Shown: piece by piece, positions 26,859-34,786 of the stretch
Position numbering within the stretch: position 1 is the stretch's first letter
Layout of the letters: each line of letters starts with the position of its first letter
DNA from: Desulfurococcales archaeon
GTDB lineage: Archaea; Thermoproteota; Thermoprotei_A; Sulfolobales; Acidilobaceae
Assembly (NCBI GenBank): GCA_015521705.1
Contig: WANR01000025.1
Coordinates: 28,763 to 92,762, forward strand
Length of the DNA: 64,000 bases
Reading direction: 5' to 3'
Program-made: the position numbers and the translations under genes
The notes under the pieces: generated by a model
Databases searched by the model: none
The model's input: the letters and a program-made list of their open reading frames with translations, nothing else
What the model was told of the DNA's origin: nothing

Positions 26859-27797
26859 CTAGACGTTTTCAATGTTCAAGGCTTTAGCTATTTCCTTGTA
26901 CCTATTTCTTATGGTGACCTCAGTGACACCAGCCACGCTGGCGACTTCCTTCTGGGTTTTTCTGTAGCCCTGCTTTAGGGCTGCCAAGTATACTGTAGCC
27001 GCTGCTAAGCCGCTAGGGTCTTTTCCTGCTGTCAGCCCTCTCTTCCTTGCCTCCCTGATCACCTTTATAGCCTCCACGACCACAGGTTCTGGAAGGTTGA
27101 GCTCGCCAGCTATCCTGTAGACGAACATCTCTGGCTCTATTACTGGGATCTTTATGTCGAGATCCCTTATGAGTAGCCTGTAGTTCCTAGCCACCTCTCT
27201 CTTAGCCTCAAAGTCTCTCATTTTCAAGAATTTAGCTATCTCCTCCAACGTACAGGGGACTTGATGGCTTCTACAAGCTGCGTAGAGCACTGCCGCAACC
27301 ATGCTCTCTATACTCCTGCCCCTGGTAAGGCCCTTAGAAGCTGCTTCCCTGTAATACTTGGCTGCTTCCTCTTTAACGTTGGATGGTAGCTCCAGCTTGG
27401 CTGCTATTTCATCGATCAACTGTATAGCCTGGTTAATACTCTTTTCGAGGCTACCAAGGGCCCTGCCCATCCTGAATCCTCTCTGTATGCGTAGTGCCTC
27501 TATCCTCTTGCCCAGGCCCTTAGCTTTCTTGCCTCCGGACTCCTTTATTGTACCTATGTAGGCATCTATACCCATGTGGGGCCTTGCGTAGGATATGGGA
27601 TCACCTACACGCGTCCTCCTATGCTTCTCTTCTGGGGTATAAGCACGCCACTCTGCTTCGTCACCGATTATCTGTTCTTCAAGAACCTCCCCGGTCTCCC
27701 TACATATTCTAACTCCTAGCTGGGGGTCGAACACTATTTTGTCTGGAGGACAAGGCTCCCCGCTAGACTCTTTTTCGGACAAGAAGTAACACCCCAT
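26859..27797 (-). CDS. tfb: Transcription initiation factor B (TFB)
   Basis: Recruits RNA polymerase to TBP-TATA complexes. 312 residues with two cyclin-like repeats (KEEAAKYYREAASKGLTRGRSIESMVAAVLYAACR and VVVEAIKVIREARKRGLTAGKDPSGLAAATVYLAALKQG) and the C-terminal BRE-contacting helix-turn-helix (TQKEVASVAGVTEVTIRNRYKEI). The N-terminal ribbon keeps only two cysteines (PCPPDKIVFD ... VRICRETGEVL), as in Sulfolobus TFB1, and the B-reader/linker EWRAYTPEEKHRRTRVG is intact. The TATA box and an adjacent palindrome upstream suggest regulation. Confidence 0.95.
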   Translation of the reverse strand: MGCYFLSEKESSGEPCPPDKIVFDPQLGVRICRETGEVLEEQIIGDEAEWRAYTPEEKHRRTRVGDPISYARPHMGIDAYIGTIKESGGKKAKGLGKRIEALRIQRGFRMGRALGSLEKSINQAIQLIDEIAAKLELPSNVKEEAAKYYREAASKGLTRGRSIESMVAAVLYAACRSHQVPCTLEEIAKFLKMRDFEAKREVARNYRLLIRDLDIKIPVIEPEMFVYRIAGELNLPEPVVVEAIKVIREARKRGLTAGKDPSGLAAATVYLAALKQGYRKTQKEVASVAGVTEVTIRNRYKEIAKALNIENV

Positions 27798-27830
27798 TTA
27801 TAAGAGTTTCTACCACCCTACAAAACGATA

Positions 27831-27841
27831 CCCTTATATAC
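27831..27841 (-). promoter_or_regulatory. TATA box of the TFB gene
   Basis: Minus-strand sequence GGTATATAAGG, 35-45 bases before the TFB ATG, would give a start near 27812 and a very short leader without a clear ribosome-binding site. AAGGGTAT is repeated in tandem across it. Confidence 0.55.
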
Positions 27842-27856
27842 CCTTAACGTTAGGGG
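27841..27856. promoter_or_regulatory. Near-perfect 16-base palindrome abutting the TFB TATA box
   Basis: CCCTTAACGTTAGGGG has seven of eight symmetric positions matched. It lies directly upstream of the TATA box, where the BRE element and a regulator would bind. Candidate operator; no binding protein is known. Confidence 0.35.
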
Positions 27857-28012
27857 TTAATAAACCTTACTATTAATCATTCCTCGAGGCAAAGAGACAG
27901 AGGCAGGAATAGTGCTCACCAGCCCCTCAGTTTCAAGGAGGCCCCAAAAGAGGATTCATGGTGCCTTTAGCTGCCCCTTAAACCGTGAACCGTGAAATGC
28001 CGGGCTGCGATT

Positions 28013-28984
28013 TTACTCTTGGTCTATTCTAGAGCCTTCGTCACCCAGGGCAACGCTGGAAACCCATGGAGAGTAGCCTTTGAGTGTTTCTGTAACGCGG
28101 CTAGAATCGCTGGGAGCTAGGACTACTATGGAGCCCCCCCTGCCTGCACCAGTTAGCTTTGCTCCGAGAGCGCCAGAGGATCTAGCTATTGCTATTAGCT
28201 TCTCGATCTCAAGGGATGAGACTCCTATAGCGTTTAAGAGCCCCTGGGAGATGTTCATCAGATCCGCTATTGTCTCGTAATCGCCTATTTCAAGGGCCCT
28301 TAAAGCTTTTTCCGATACCTCCTCTGCAGCCCTGTACACGTGTTTTAGGACGTCCCACCGTTTCTCGGCAAGTGCTAAAACGCTCTCGACTATAGGCCCC
28401 GTTTTCCTCCTCACACCTGTATCAGCTACTATGAAACGGTATCCAGCGTCTAGCCTTGCATTCACCCTGCTAGCCCCTTTATCCCTCCTATAAGCTATCC
28501 ACCCGCCATAGACGGATATTGTTGGGTCTATGCCGCTAGGTTTTCCGTGGGCTATCTTCTCTGCCTCCAGGGATGCAATGAAGAGCCTGTGCTTGTCCAG
28601 AGCGTCGCCGTGTAGATGGGTATATGCTAGGGCGAACGCTGCGGCTGACGCGGCGCTAGAGCCTAGTCCTGCCCCTGGCGGTAGATGGCTTCTAATCTCT
28701 ATTTCTGCGCCTAAGAAGTTATACCCCTGGCTCACCAAATACCTCAATATAGAGGCAAAGGGCCTCGCATCCTCAGGCAACTCTTCCAGCTCCATATCTT
28801 TCCTAAGCACGACCCTGAACCCTAGGTTTCTACTGTACAACCTAAGCTTCTCCCCGCGGGTAAGGCGGGCCTCAGCCTGAACCCTAACATTGATCGCTGA
28901 GGCTATGCCGAGGCAGCCCTTAACCACGAAGTGCTCACCGAAGAGTATCACCTTGCCAGGAGCGCTGGCAACTACCCTTCTCAA
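28013..28984 (-). CDS. mvk: Mevalonate kinase
   Basis: Phosphorylates mevalonate in the isoprenoid pathway that makes archaeal lipids. GHMP motifs are all present: VVASAPGKVILFGEHFVV, LPPGAGLGSSAASAAAFALAY and KLTGAGRGGSIVVLAP, plus the GKPSGIDPTISVYGG segment specific to mevalonate kinases. The frame opens with ATG at 29002. The TTG at 28984 overlaps the stop of the upstream gene as TTGA and gives the short N-terminus RRVVASAPGKV, so it is preferred. Third gene of an overlapping deoC-DHPS-like-mvk operon. Confidence 0.93.
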   Translation of the reverse strand: MRRVVASAPGKVILFGEHFVVKGCLGIASAINVRVQAEARLTRGEKLRLYSRNLGFRVVLRKDMELEELPEDARPFASILRYLVSQGYNFLGAEIEIRSHLPPGAGLGSSAASAAAFALAYTHLHGDALDKHRLFIASLEAEKIAHGKPSGIDPTISVYGGWIAYRRDKGASRVNARLDAGYRFIVADTGVRRKTGPIVESVLALAEKRWDVLKHVYRAAEEVSEKALRALEIGDYETIADLMNISQGLLNAIGVSSLEIEKLIAIARSSGALGAKLTGAGRGGSIVVLAPSDSSRVTETLKGYSPWVSSVALGDEGSRIDQE

Positions 28985-30471
28985 CCCTCCCCCGCCTCCC
29001 ATATTGGAACTATGACTGGTTCATCCTGGACATAAGACTTGCCCAGCCTCAGCGCTATCTCAGCCTTACACAGCTCGTAGCCTAGGTAAGCCGAGTGCTC
29101 GGGGTCCAGGCCAGCTTTTCTAATAAGTGCACGCGCAATGCTGGGGCCGTGAACCCCCTCGACCGTTACTACCTCCTTCCTCCCTCTATATAGCTTGTAA
29201 GAAGCGGTTATGACGCCTCTCTCATGGTCAACGCTTATCTCCACGTATCCGCGCTTGTCGAGCCTTGGCGGCAGGTACCACACCATTTCCCCCCTTGAAG
29301 TTTCGTGCGGCCTTGGAGGCTTGCTCGGCTGCTTCACGACGAATAACCTGCTATATAAGCCCCTGGGTGGGGCCTTCCTTGCATAGGCCATAGTAGCCAG
29401 CCTTAGAGCCTCCCGGGCCTCGGCCGTTGACCTATAGGACTTATAGGACTCTTCGACGACAAGGTACATGGAAGCCCTCAGCTCGACTGATAGTATAGCC
29501 ATTACTGCATGCATGCCGTGTGTATCGGCGTCTATCTCCTCGAGCGCGTTGGCTGCAGAGAATAGCATGGGAGGTCCGAGCCTGCTAGCCTCAGCGTATC
29601 TTGCTACCGAGTCGGCCAAGTCTATAATCGGGATCCCGACGACAGGGTCGACTATGAGTCTTCTAATGCCAACAGAAACCGCAAAGCTAAGAGACGCCTT
29701 AAGCCTTCCTAAATCCCTGTCACCAACAACTATAGCTGTCTTTGAGTCTATGAGCCCCGACGCTACCTCCAGTATAGAAGGCGACACGGATAACCCGTCA
29801 ACTCCCCAGTCGAGCGCCTTCCTAATGTGAGCAATTGTCGGCGCCTCAGAGAACACTGCTTCCGCGCCCGCGCTCCTGGCGATCGACAGTCTCCGCTCCA
29901 TCTCACCGGGATCCATGTCCTGCGACACACCGACAAGTATTATCTGGGCACCGTCATCGATCATTCGCCTAACAACCCTGCCCACATCCTCTCTTCTAGT
30001 GGAGGGAGGGATCTCGGATACCAGGATCACCGGCGGGCCACGGCGTGGCACCTCGATCCTACCAATGGCGAATGCTGGCTCGTAGCTTATAGAGGGTTCT
30101 AGATCCCCTATAACTTTCTCCGCAGGCATCACGGAGTCCAGCGTTCCGCCGCGGGCGAGGTGAGAGACTACGATGGGCAGCGTGCCAAGGTCTCTCCCAG
30201 CCTTATAGACAGGGCGCCCCACTACTTCCGAGATCCTCTTGGCATCGCCTCTTACAACGCCTGGGATCAGGACTACGTCTGCCTTCTTAGCTCTTGAGAG
30301 AGCCTCCTCGCTAACCCTCAGGATCAGGGAAAGAGTCTCAGTCGTGTGCATAGAGATGGAGGGTAGAGGTAGGTCTATAACATCTATATCAACACCCTCC
30401 CCCTTAAGGGGAGAAACCACTTCCTCCACAGCTTTCCTAGCTGCCTTGCTTGTGAGAACAGCTATTCTCAA
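28981..30471 (-). CDS. Dihydropteroate synthase-like protein (archaeal, TIGR00284 type)
   Basis: 496-residue archaeal protein with a central pterin-binding TIM-barrel-like region (VILVSEIPPS, MIDDGAQIILVGVSQDMDPGEMERRL, GVDGLSVSPSI, RLIVDPVVGIPIIDLADSVARY). The N-terminal part is Rossmann-like and the C-terminal region unassigned. The family is widespread in archaea and related to dihydropteroate synthase, but canonical DHPS motifs are incomplete and archaeal pterin synthesis differs, so its reaction is unsettled. It overlaps deoC by four bases (ATGA) and mvk at its end. Confidence 0.78.
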   Translation of the reverse strand: MRIAVLTSKAARKAVEEVVSPLKGEGVDIDVIDLPLPSISMHTTETLSLILRVSEEALSRAKKADVVLIPGVVRGDAKRISEVVGRPVYKAGRDLGTLPIVVSHLARGGTLDSVMPAEKVIGDLEPSISYEPAFAIGRIEVPRRGPPVILVSEIPPSTRREDVGRVVRRMIDDGAQIILVGVSQDMDPGEMERRLSIARSAGAEAVFSEAPTIAHIRKALDWGVDGLSVSPSILEVASGLIDSKTAIVVGDRDLGRLKASLSFAVSVGIRRLIVDPVVGIPIIDLADSVARYAEASRLGPPMLFSAANALEEIDADTHGMHAVMAILSVELRASMYLVVEESYKSYRSTAEAREALRLATMAYARKAPPRGLYSRLFVVKQPSKPPRPHETSRGEMVWYLPPRLDKRGYVEISVDHERGVITASYKLYRGRKEVVTVEGVHGPSIARALIRKAGLDPEHSAYLGYELCKAEIALRLGKSYVQDEPVIVPIWEAGEG

Positions 30472-31202
30472 CTCACAACCAGCCCTCTCAGCCTTCTATA
30501 GTCCTCCACAACCTCTACAAAGCTACTTGTCCCTAGCCTATCAGCTCCCACAGCTATGGCCATGATAGCTGTTAGGGCATCCCTAATCCCTCCTGCAGCC
30601 TTAACCTTCAAACCATACTTCGAGGACATTCTCTTGACTCTCATGACTGTAGCGTAATCCCCTCCTTTGGAGTAGACACCTGTGCTCGTCTTGACGAAGT
30701 CAACCCTAGCCTCGTAACAGGCCTTCACGAGCCCCTCTAGTACTTCGTCTCTGTGTAGGGGGGCCTCTACTATTACCTTTATCTTTAACCCGTAACTCCT
30801 AGCCTTATCAGCCAGAGCTACTATTTCTTCCCCGACCATGTTCTCCAGAAGGCGCGAAAAGTCTGGAACAATATCTACTTCGGAGAGCTCCTCGACGCTA
30901 GCAGCATTATCGAGCTCCTCCATCTTAGCCTTTAGACCAGAAAAGCCTGCCGGGAAACCCACAACGGTGCATAGTTCTGCTCCATGCTTTCTAGCCAATG
31001 GTTGTGCGTACCTAAGATATGAGGGAGGGATCATTGCGCATTTAAAGCCAAAATCCGATGTCTTCTTAATAAGGTCTTCCAGGGCCTTCTCCGACATTAT
31101 AGGGCTTAGTAGTGTGGCATCAATCCTTCTTGCAAGGTCCTCTGGGTTAAGCTCTTTGAACAAGCTATAGAGTGCGTCCACCAAGTATTGTTGCCTGGAC
31201 AC
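30468..31202 (-). CDS. deoC: Deoxyribose-phosphate aldolase
   Basis: 244-residue class I aldolase that splits 2-deoxyribose 5-phosphate into glyceraldehyde 3-phosphate and acetaldehyde. The Schiff-base lysine sits in VDFVKTSTGVYSKGG and the second catalytic lysine in LKVKAAGGIRDALTA. RRIDATLLSP at the start is typical. The usual D-M-V-I/N-I-G strand reads VDIVPDFS, a variation also seen in archaeal paralogues. The GTG start follows a G-rich stretch. First gene of the operon with the DHPS-like gene and mvk. Confidence 0.88.
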   Translation of the reverse strand: MSRQQYLVDALYSLFKELNPEDLARRIDATLLSPIMSEKALEDLIKKTSDFGFKCAMIPPSYLRYAQPLARKHGAELCTVVGFPAGFSGLKAKMEELDNAASVEELSEVDIVPDFSRLLENMVGEEIVALADKARSYGLKIKVIVEAPLHRDEVLEGLVKACYEARVDFVKTSTGVYSKGGDYATVMRVKRMSSKYGLKVKAAGGIRDALTAIMAIAVGADRLGTSSFVEVVEDYRRLRGLVVS

Positions 31203-31495
31203 CGTAGCCAGCCCCCTTACGCGGGATCTAGAGATAGCGAATGAGACTACTTAGTCATTTCTTTCATAATCCAGGGTAAGTGCTATTATGTCTTTTATCC
31301 ACCGCTTTGGGATAATGGATCCTTAACAAAGAGGCAGAAAACCTGTAGGAACCCCCTCAGGAGGGAAATGTGATGTGAGAAGAAGGCGTTTATACGCTTG
31401 TAGGAATCCTTTGAGGATCCCCTGCGTTTTAGGCTATTTCCAATAAAACACGTTTGGTTTTCGCTGGCTCCAGTCTCTTGGTTGATCCTTGTTCG

Positions 31496-31801
31496 CTACT
31501 CTTGCTCCTTTTCTATGCATATATCTATGCTGCTTACCCTTCTTGACCTCGACTGGCCTGTGTTGGGGTCTGTTACGTTTATCTCATGGCTTCCGATCTG
31601 AACGTCGGCAATTTTTACGTTCTTGGCAAATCTGTGTCTCACAATCTCTACAGTGTCTATGGCCCTGTTAATGTTCCTACCCCTGGCCTTAATGACTACC
31701 CTATTGACTCCCTGCTCTATGAGAGTGGTTAGTATGGCTACAACATAGTTCATTATGGGCTTCTTACCTATCCTTATCTCAGGCGCTCCCTCGCAGACCA
31801 T
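31496..31801 (-). CDS. albA: DNA/RNA-binding chromatin protein Alba
   Basis: 101-residue Alba, which coats DNA and binds RNA as a dimer. Hallmarks: IRIGKKPIMNYVVAILTTLIEQGVNRVVIKARGRNINRAIDTVEIVRHRF, with the Sir2-regulated lysine region GKKP, and a beta-hairpin arm with basic residues (GQSRSRRVSS). The leader between 31802 and about 31845 is strongly purine-rich and contains several GGAGG-like elements. Divergent from a methyltransferase gene, with which it appears to share one TATA element. Confidence 0.95.
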   Translation of the reverse strand: MVCEGAPEIRIGKKPIMNYVVAILTTLIEQGVNRVVIKARGRNINRAIDTVEIVRHRFAKNVKIADVQIGSHEINVTDPNTGQSRSRRVSSIDICIEKEQE

Positions 31802-31870
31802 CGCTCCTCTACCTCTCCTTCCTCCGCTCTTCCTCCATGCTTTTTCTGTGCTTCGATCTCACAAGTAACT

Positions 31871-31880
31871 GGTATAAAAG
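31871..31880. promoter_or_regulatory. TATA element possibly shared by alba and the divergent SPOUT gene
   Basis: GGTATAAAAG on the plus strand reads CTTTTATACC on the minus strand. It is spaced to serve the plus gene (GTG at 31918, start near 31903) and also alba (start near 31845, leader about 44 bases). No second TATA candidate is visible in the 116-base gap. Confidence 0.45.
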
Positions 31881-31917
31881 CCTTATGCTGGCAAACCGTC
31901 ATAGCGGGGAGGAAGGC

Positions 31918-32553
31918 GTGGAAAAAGCCCCCAGAGCTGGGTTCCCACTTATAGTTATAGAGAACTACGAGGGTAGCCCCTCGAGGTGGCTTATAGCAGA
32001 GTACGTTGAGTCCCATAGAGTAGCTACGAGTAAAGGTCTACGCGTGGTAGTAGCTGGCGTGTCCAACCCTCTCCTAGCCTCAACTCTTGAACACCACGGA
32101 GTACCCCATCTAAAAGAGCAAGGATCCATACTGTGCCCGACTTCATGCACCATAGTAACCGATCTCAGAGCAGCAAAGCCCTTAAGACCCCATGAAGCCG
32201 CGAACAGCTGCTGCATAGTCGTAGGCGGCATACTAGGCGATCATCCCCCACGAGGACGCGGGCAGTGGCTGAGACTCACATACCCAGATGCCGCCTATAG
32301 GAACCTAGGCGATAAGCAGTTCAGTATAGACGGGGCCGTGAAGGTCATTCTCGAGATCCTAGAGGGTAAAGAGCTAGAGGATATAAAGGTGCTATACCCT
32401 GTCACAATCAAGGCCAACTCTTTCCCCTCGACGCCAGAAATAATTCTCCCCTACGCATACCCCCTCAGAGGAAACAAGCCCTGGATACCATCCGAGCTAC
32501 GAGACCTGCTAGAAAGAGGGCTCATGTGGGAGAACATTCAGCCTCCCGATTAA
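31918..32553 (+). CDS. SPOUT-class methyltransferase of the Sfm1/DUF431 family
   Basis: 211 residues with the family signatures LIVIENYEGSPSRWLIAEY, RVVVAGVSNPLLASTLEHHGVPHL and the SAM-knot loop VVGGILGDHPPRGRG. Yeast Sfm1 methylates an arginine of ribosomal protein uS3; the archaeal role is untested. The longer frame from 31837 runs back through the promoter; GTG at 31918 lies five bases after GGGGAGG and gives a start at the first beta-strand, so it is preferred. Confidence 0.82.
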   Translation: MEKAPRAGFPLIVIENYEGSPSRWLIAEYVESHRVATSKGLRVVVAGVSNPLLASTLEHHGVPHLKEQGSILCPTSCTIVTDLRAAKPLRPHEAANSCCIVVGGILGDHPPRGRGQWLRLTYPDAAYRNLGDKQFSIDGAVKVILEILEGKELEDIKVLYPVTIKANSFPSTPEIILPYAYPLRGNKPWIPSELRDLLERGLMWENIQPPD

Positions 32554-32737
32554 ACGCAGTTCTTTAGGACTAACCGCGGAGTGGCCCTTCGGAGGCAAAT
32601 AACCGCTCTTAAGTTGTAAGCCATGGTAGGCATTCCAGCGCCCACCCGGGGCCCGGGTTGCCAGAAAATCGGGTTCCTGCCTGGCTAGTTGCGCTAGCAA
32701 AGACTGAGCCTTATAGGGTAACTTAATTAATCTGCAC
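32554..32737. other. Structured intergenic region before the Opp-type ATPase genes
   Basis: Three consecutive inverted repeats: ACCCGG/CCGGGT with a three-base loop (32644-32658), GCCAG/CTGGC (32660-32685) and GCTAG/CTAGC with a five-base loop (32684-32698). They overlap partly, so they could alternate. A TTAATTAA follows. It could be a terminator of the methyltransferase gene, a leader of the transporter genes or a small RNA. Confidence 0.35.
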
Positions 32738-33757
32738 GTGGAGAAGATAAGAGGCGGTGAGCTAACAGGTGCTATTCTATTGCCAGAAACGCTAATTGCG
32801 ATAGATGATTTAGTAGTAGAGTATTTCACGCTCAGGGGGCCCTTGAGGGCTGTCGACTCTGCATCGCTAACTATAAACCAGGGAGAGATACTGGGCATCG
32901 TAGGCGAAAGCGGGTCTGGAAAGTCTACTCTAGCCCAGGCAGTGCTTAGGATCCTGCCACCCCAGGCTAGGATCGTCAGAGGCTCCATAACCTATAGGGG
33001 CAGAGACCTAGCCAAGATGAGCGAGGGTGAATTAAAAAAGATACGGTGGAAAGAGATCTCGATGGTTCCTCAGGCAGCGCTTAACGCTCTAAACCCTACC
33101 CTAAGGATCAGAGACCATTTCATAGAAACGGCCAAGGCCCACGGCGTGGCCGACAAAAGGGGTGTTATAGAGAAGGCTAGCGAGTTGTTGGAACAGGTAA
33201 GACTCGATCCGAAGCGCGTGCTTTCTAGCTACCCCCACGAGCTTAGCGGGGGCATGAAGCAGAGAGTACTGATAGCCTTAAGCCTCCTACTCGACCCCCA
33301 GATAGTCATCCTGGACGAGCCGACAACAGCGCTAGATGTTTTAACACAGAGGTTCATCCTAGACCTCTTGAAGGAGCTAAAGGAGAGGCTAGGGATAACA
33401 ATGGTGTTTATAACCCATGACATAGCAGTGATAGCGGATATAGCTGATCGCGTGGCGGTAATGTATGCCGGGCAAGTTGTCGAGGTCGGCAACGTCTTTG
33501 ACGTGTTCTATGAGCCCCTACACCCGTATACAAGACTTTTGATAAAGAGCGTGCCAGGCCTGAAGGGCGACATAGAAGATATGAGGCCCATACCAGGGAG
33601 CCCGCCAGACATGTTTAACCCCCCAGAGGGATGCAGGTTCCACCCCCGCTGTCCATGGAAGTTCGAGCCATGCGATAGGTTTGATCCTAGTCTAGTGAAG
33701 CTCGGCGACGGCAGAATAGTTTCCTGCCACTTATATACCGACAAGAGGGCTGGCTAG
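32738..33757 (+). CDS. ABC transporter ATPase, Opp/Dpp-D type
   Basis: 339-residue ATPase: Walker A GESGSGKSTLA, signature LSGGMKQRV, Walker B IVILDEPTTALD, switch histidine in ITHD. It ends in the oligopeptide/dipeptide C-terminal domain (IPGSPPDMFNPPEGCRFHPRCPWKFEPC), whose cysteines hold a [4Fe-4S] cluster in DppD-type proteins. It would energise uptake of peptides or, in archaea, often oligosaccharides. The GTG start at 32738 is used, but a TTG near 32780 is possible. Followed two bases later by the F-type partner; no permease or binding protein is adjacent. Confidence 0.88.
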   Translation: MEKIRGGELTGAILLPETLIAIDDLVVEYFTLRGPLRAVDSASLTINQGEILGIVGESGSGKSTLAQAVLRILPPQARIVRGSITYRGRDLAKMSEGELKKIRWKEISMVPQAALNALNPTLRIRDHFIETAKAHGVADKRGVIEKASELLEQVRLDPKRVLSSYPHELSGGMKQRVLIALSLLLDPQIVILDEPTTALDVLTQRFILDLLKELKERLGITMVFITHDIAVIADIADRVAVMYAGQVVEVGNVFDVFYEPLHPYTRLLIKSVPGLKGDIEDMRPIPGSPPDMFNPPEGCRFHPRCPWKFEPCDRFDPSLVKLGDGRIVSCHLYTDKRAG

Positions 33758-33759
33758 CC

Positions 33760-34779
33760 ATGGCCGAGCCCATACTTGAAGTCCTGGACCTAAAGGTGTA
33801 TTTCTCTGTCAAGAAGGGGATCTTCTCTTCGACAAAGAGTCTTGTGAGGGCCGTAGACGGCGTCACGTTTTCCATGAAGGAGGGAGACATACTAACCATA
33901 GTTGGCGAGAGCGGCTGCGGGAAGACCACGCTAGGAAAGGCAGTTGCCGGCCTCGTTAAACCCTCCAGCGGGAAAATACTGTTCTACGGCAAAGACATAT
34001 ACTCGATGGACAAGAAAGAGTACATGAATTACAGGCGCAACGTGCAGATGATCCACCAGGATCCCTATGCAAGCCTCAACCCAGTTAAGACTGTGTACAA
34101 GATACTATCAACGCCCCTGCTCAGGTGGGGGATTGTATCAGGCGAGGAGGAGGCGAGGAGGAGAGCTCTAGACCTGCTTGAGATAGTCGGTCTGACACCC
34201 CCCGACTACTTCATAAACAAGTACCCACACCAGCTCAGCGGGGGCCAGAGGCAGAGGCTGATAGTTGCCAGGGCCATAAGCGTCGAGCCTAAAATCATAG
34301 TAGCTGACGAGCCTATAACCATGATAGACGTCTCTCTCAGGCTAGGCATCTTAGACCTGCTATTAGACCTTAGAAAGAAGATGGGGCTCACAGTCATATT
34401 CATAACCCACGACTTCGGCGCTGCGAGATACTTCTCGGCAAAGGGAGGCGGCGACATAGCAGTAATGTACCTAGGCAAGATAGTCGAGAAGGGCCCTGCA
34501 GAGTCAGTGATCCAAGAACCCCTGCATCCCTATACTAAAACGCTCATAGCAGCTGTTCCAGAGCCAGACCCCAAGTACTCCAGGACAAAAGAAAGAATTA
34601 GGCTTAGGAGCCTTGACATCCCAAGCCCCATAAACCCGCCGCCAGGATGCAGGTTCCACACACGGTGCCCGCTATACATGGAGGTGTGCTCCGAGAGAGA
34701 GCCGCCACTGGTACAACTAACGAATGACAGGGAAGTCTCCTGCTTCCTCTACACAGAATTTAGCGAAAAGAAAGCATAG
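33760..34779 (+). CDS. ABC transporter ATPase, Opp/Dpp-F type
   Basis: 339-residue partner of the preceding ATPase: Walker A GESGCGKTTLG, QMIHQDPYASLNP, signature LSGGQRQRL and Walker B IIVADEPITMIDVS (the MIDVS form occurs in archaeal sugar-type Opp systems). It ends with the same C-terminal domain (DIPSPINPPPGCRFHTRCPLYMEVC). Two bases separate it from the D-type gene, and it converges on the Cys-cluster protein gene seven bases later. The membrane components must be encoded elsewhere. Confidence 0.88.
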   Translation: MAEPILEVLDLKVYFSVKKGIFSSTKSLVRAVDGVTFSMKEGDILTIVGESGCGKTTLGKAVAGLVKPSSGKILFYGKDIYSMDKKEYMNYRRNVQMIHQDPYASLNPVKTVYKILSTPLLRWGIVSGEEEARRRALDLLEIVGLTPPDYFINKYPHQLSGGQRQRLIVARAISVEPKIIVADEPITMIDVSLRLGILDLLLDLRKKMGLTVIFITHDFGAARYFSAKGGGDIAVMYLGKIVEKGPAESVIQEPLHPYTKTLIAAVPEPDPKYSRTKERIRLRSLDIPSPINPPPGCRFHTRCPLYMEVCSEREPPLVQLTNDREVSCFLYTEFSEKKA

Positions 34780-34786
34780 CACATCT

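Noticed and set aside
27700..27790. TFB zinc ribbon with only two of four cysteines, first read as a degenerate or novel factor.
   Set aside because: Sulfolobus TFB1 has the same PCPPDKI...IC-x-E-T-G-E-V form, so this is an ordinary crenarchaeal trait.
32509..32988. A 159-codon minus-strand frame over the start of the Opp ATPase.
   Set aside because: Antisense to conserved ATPase sequence and without family features.
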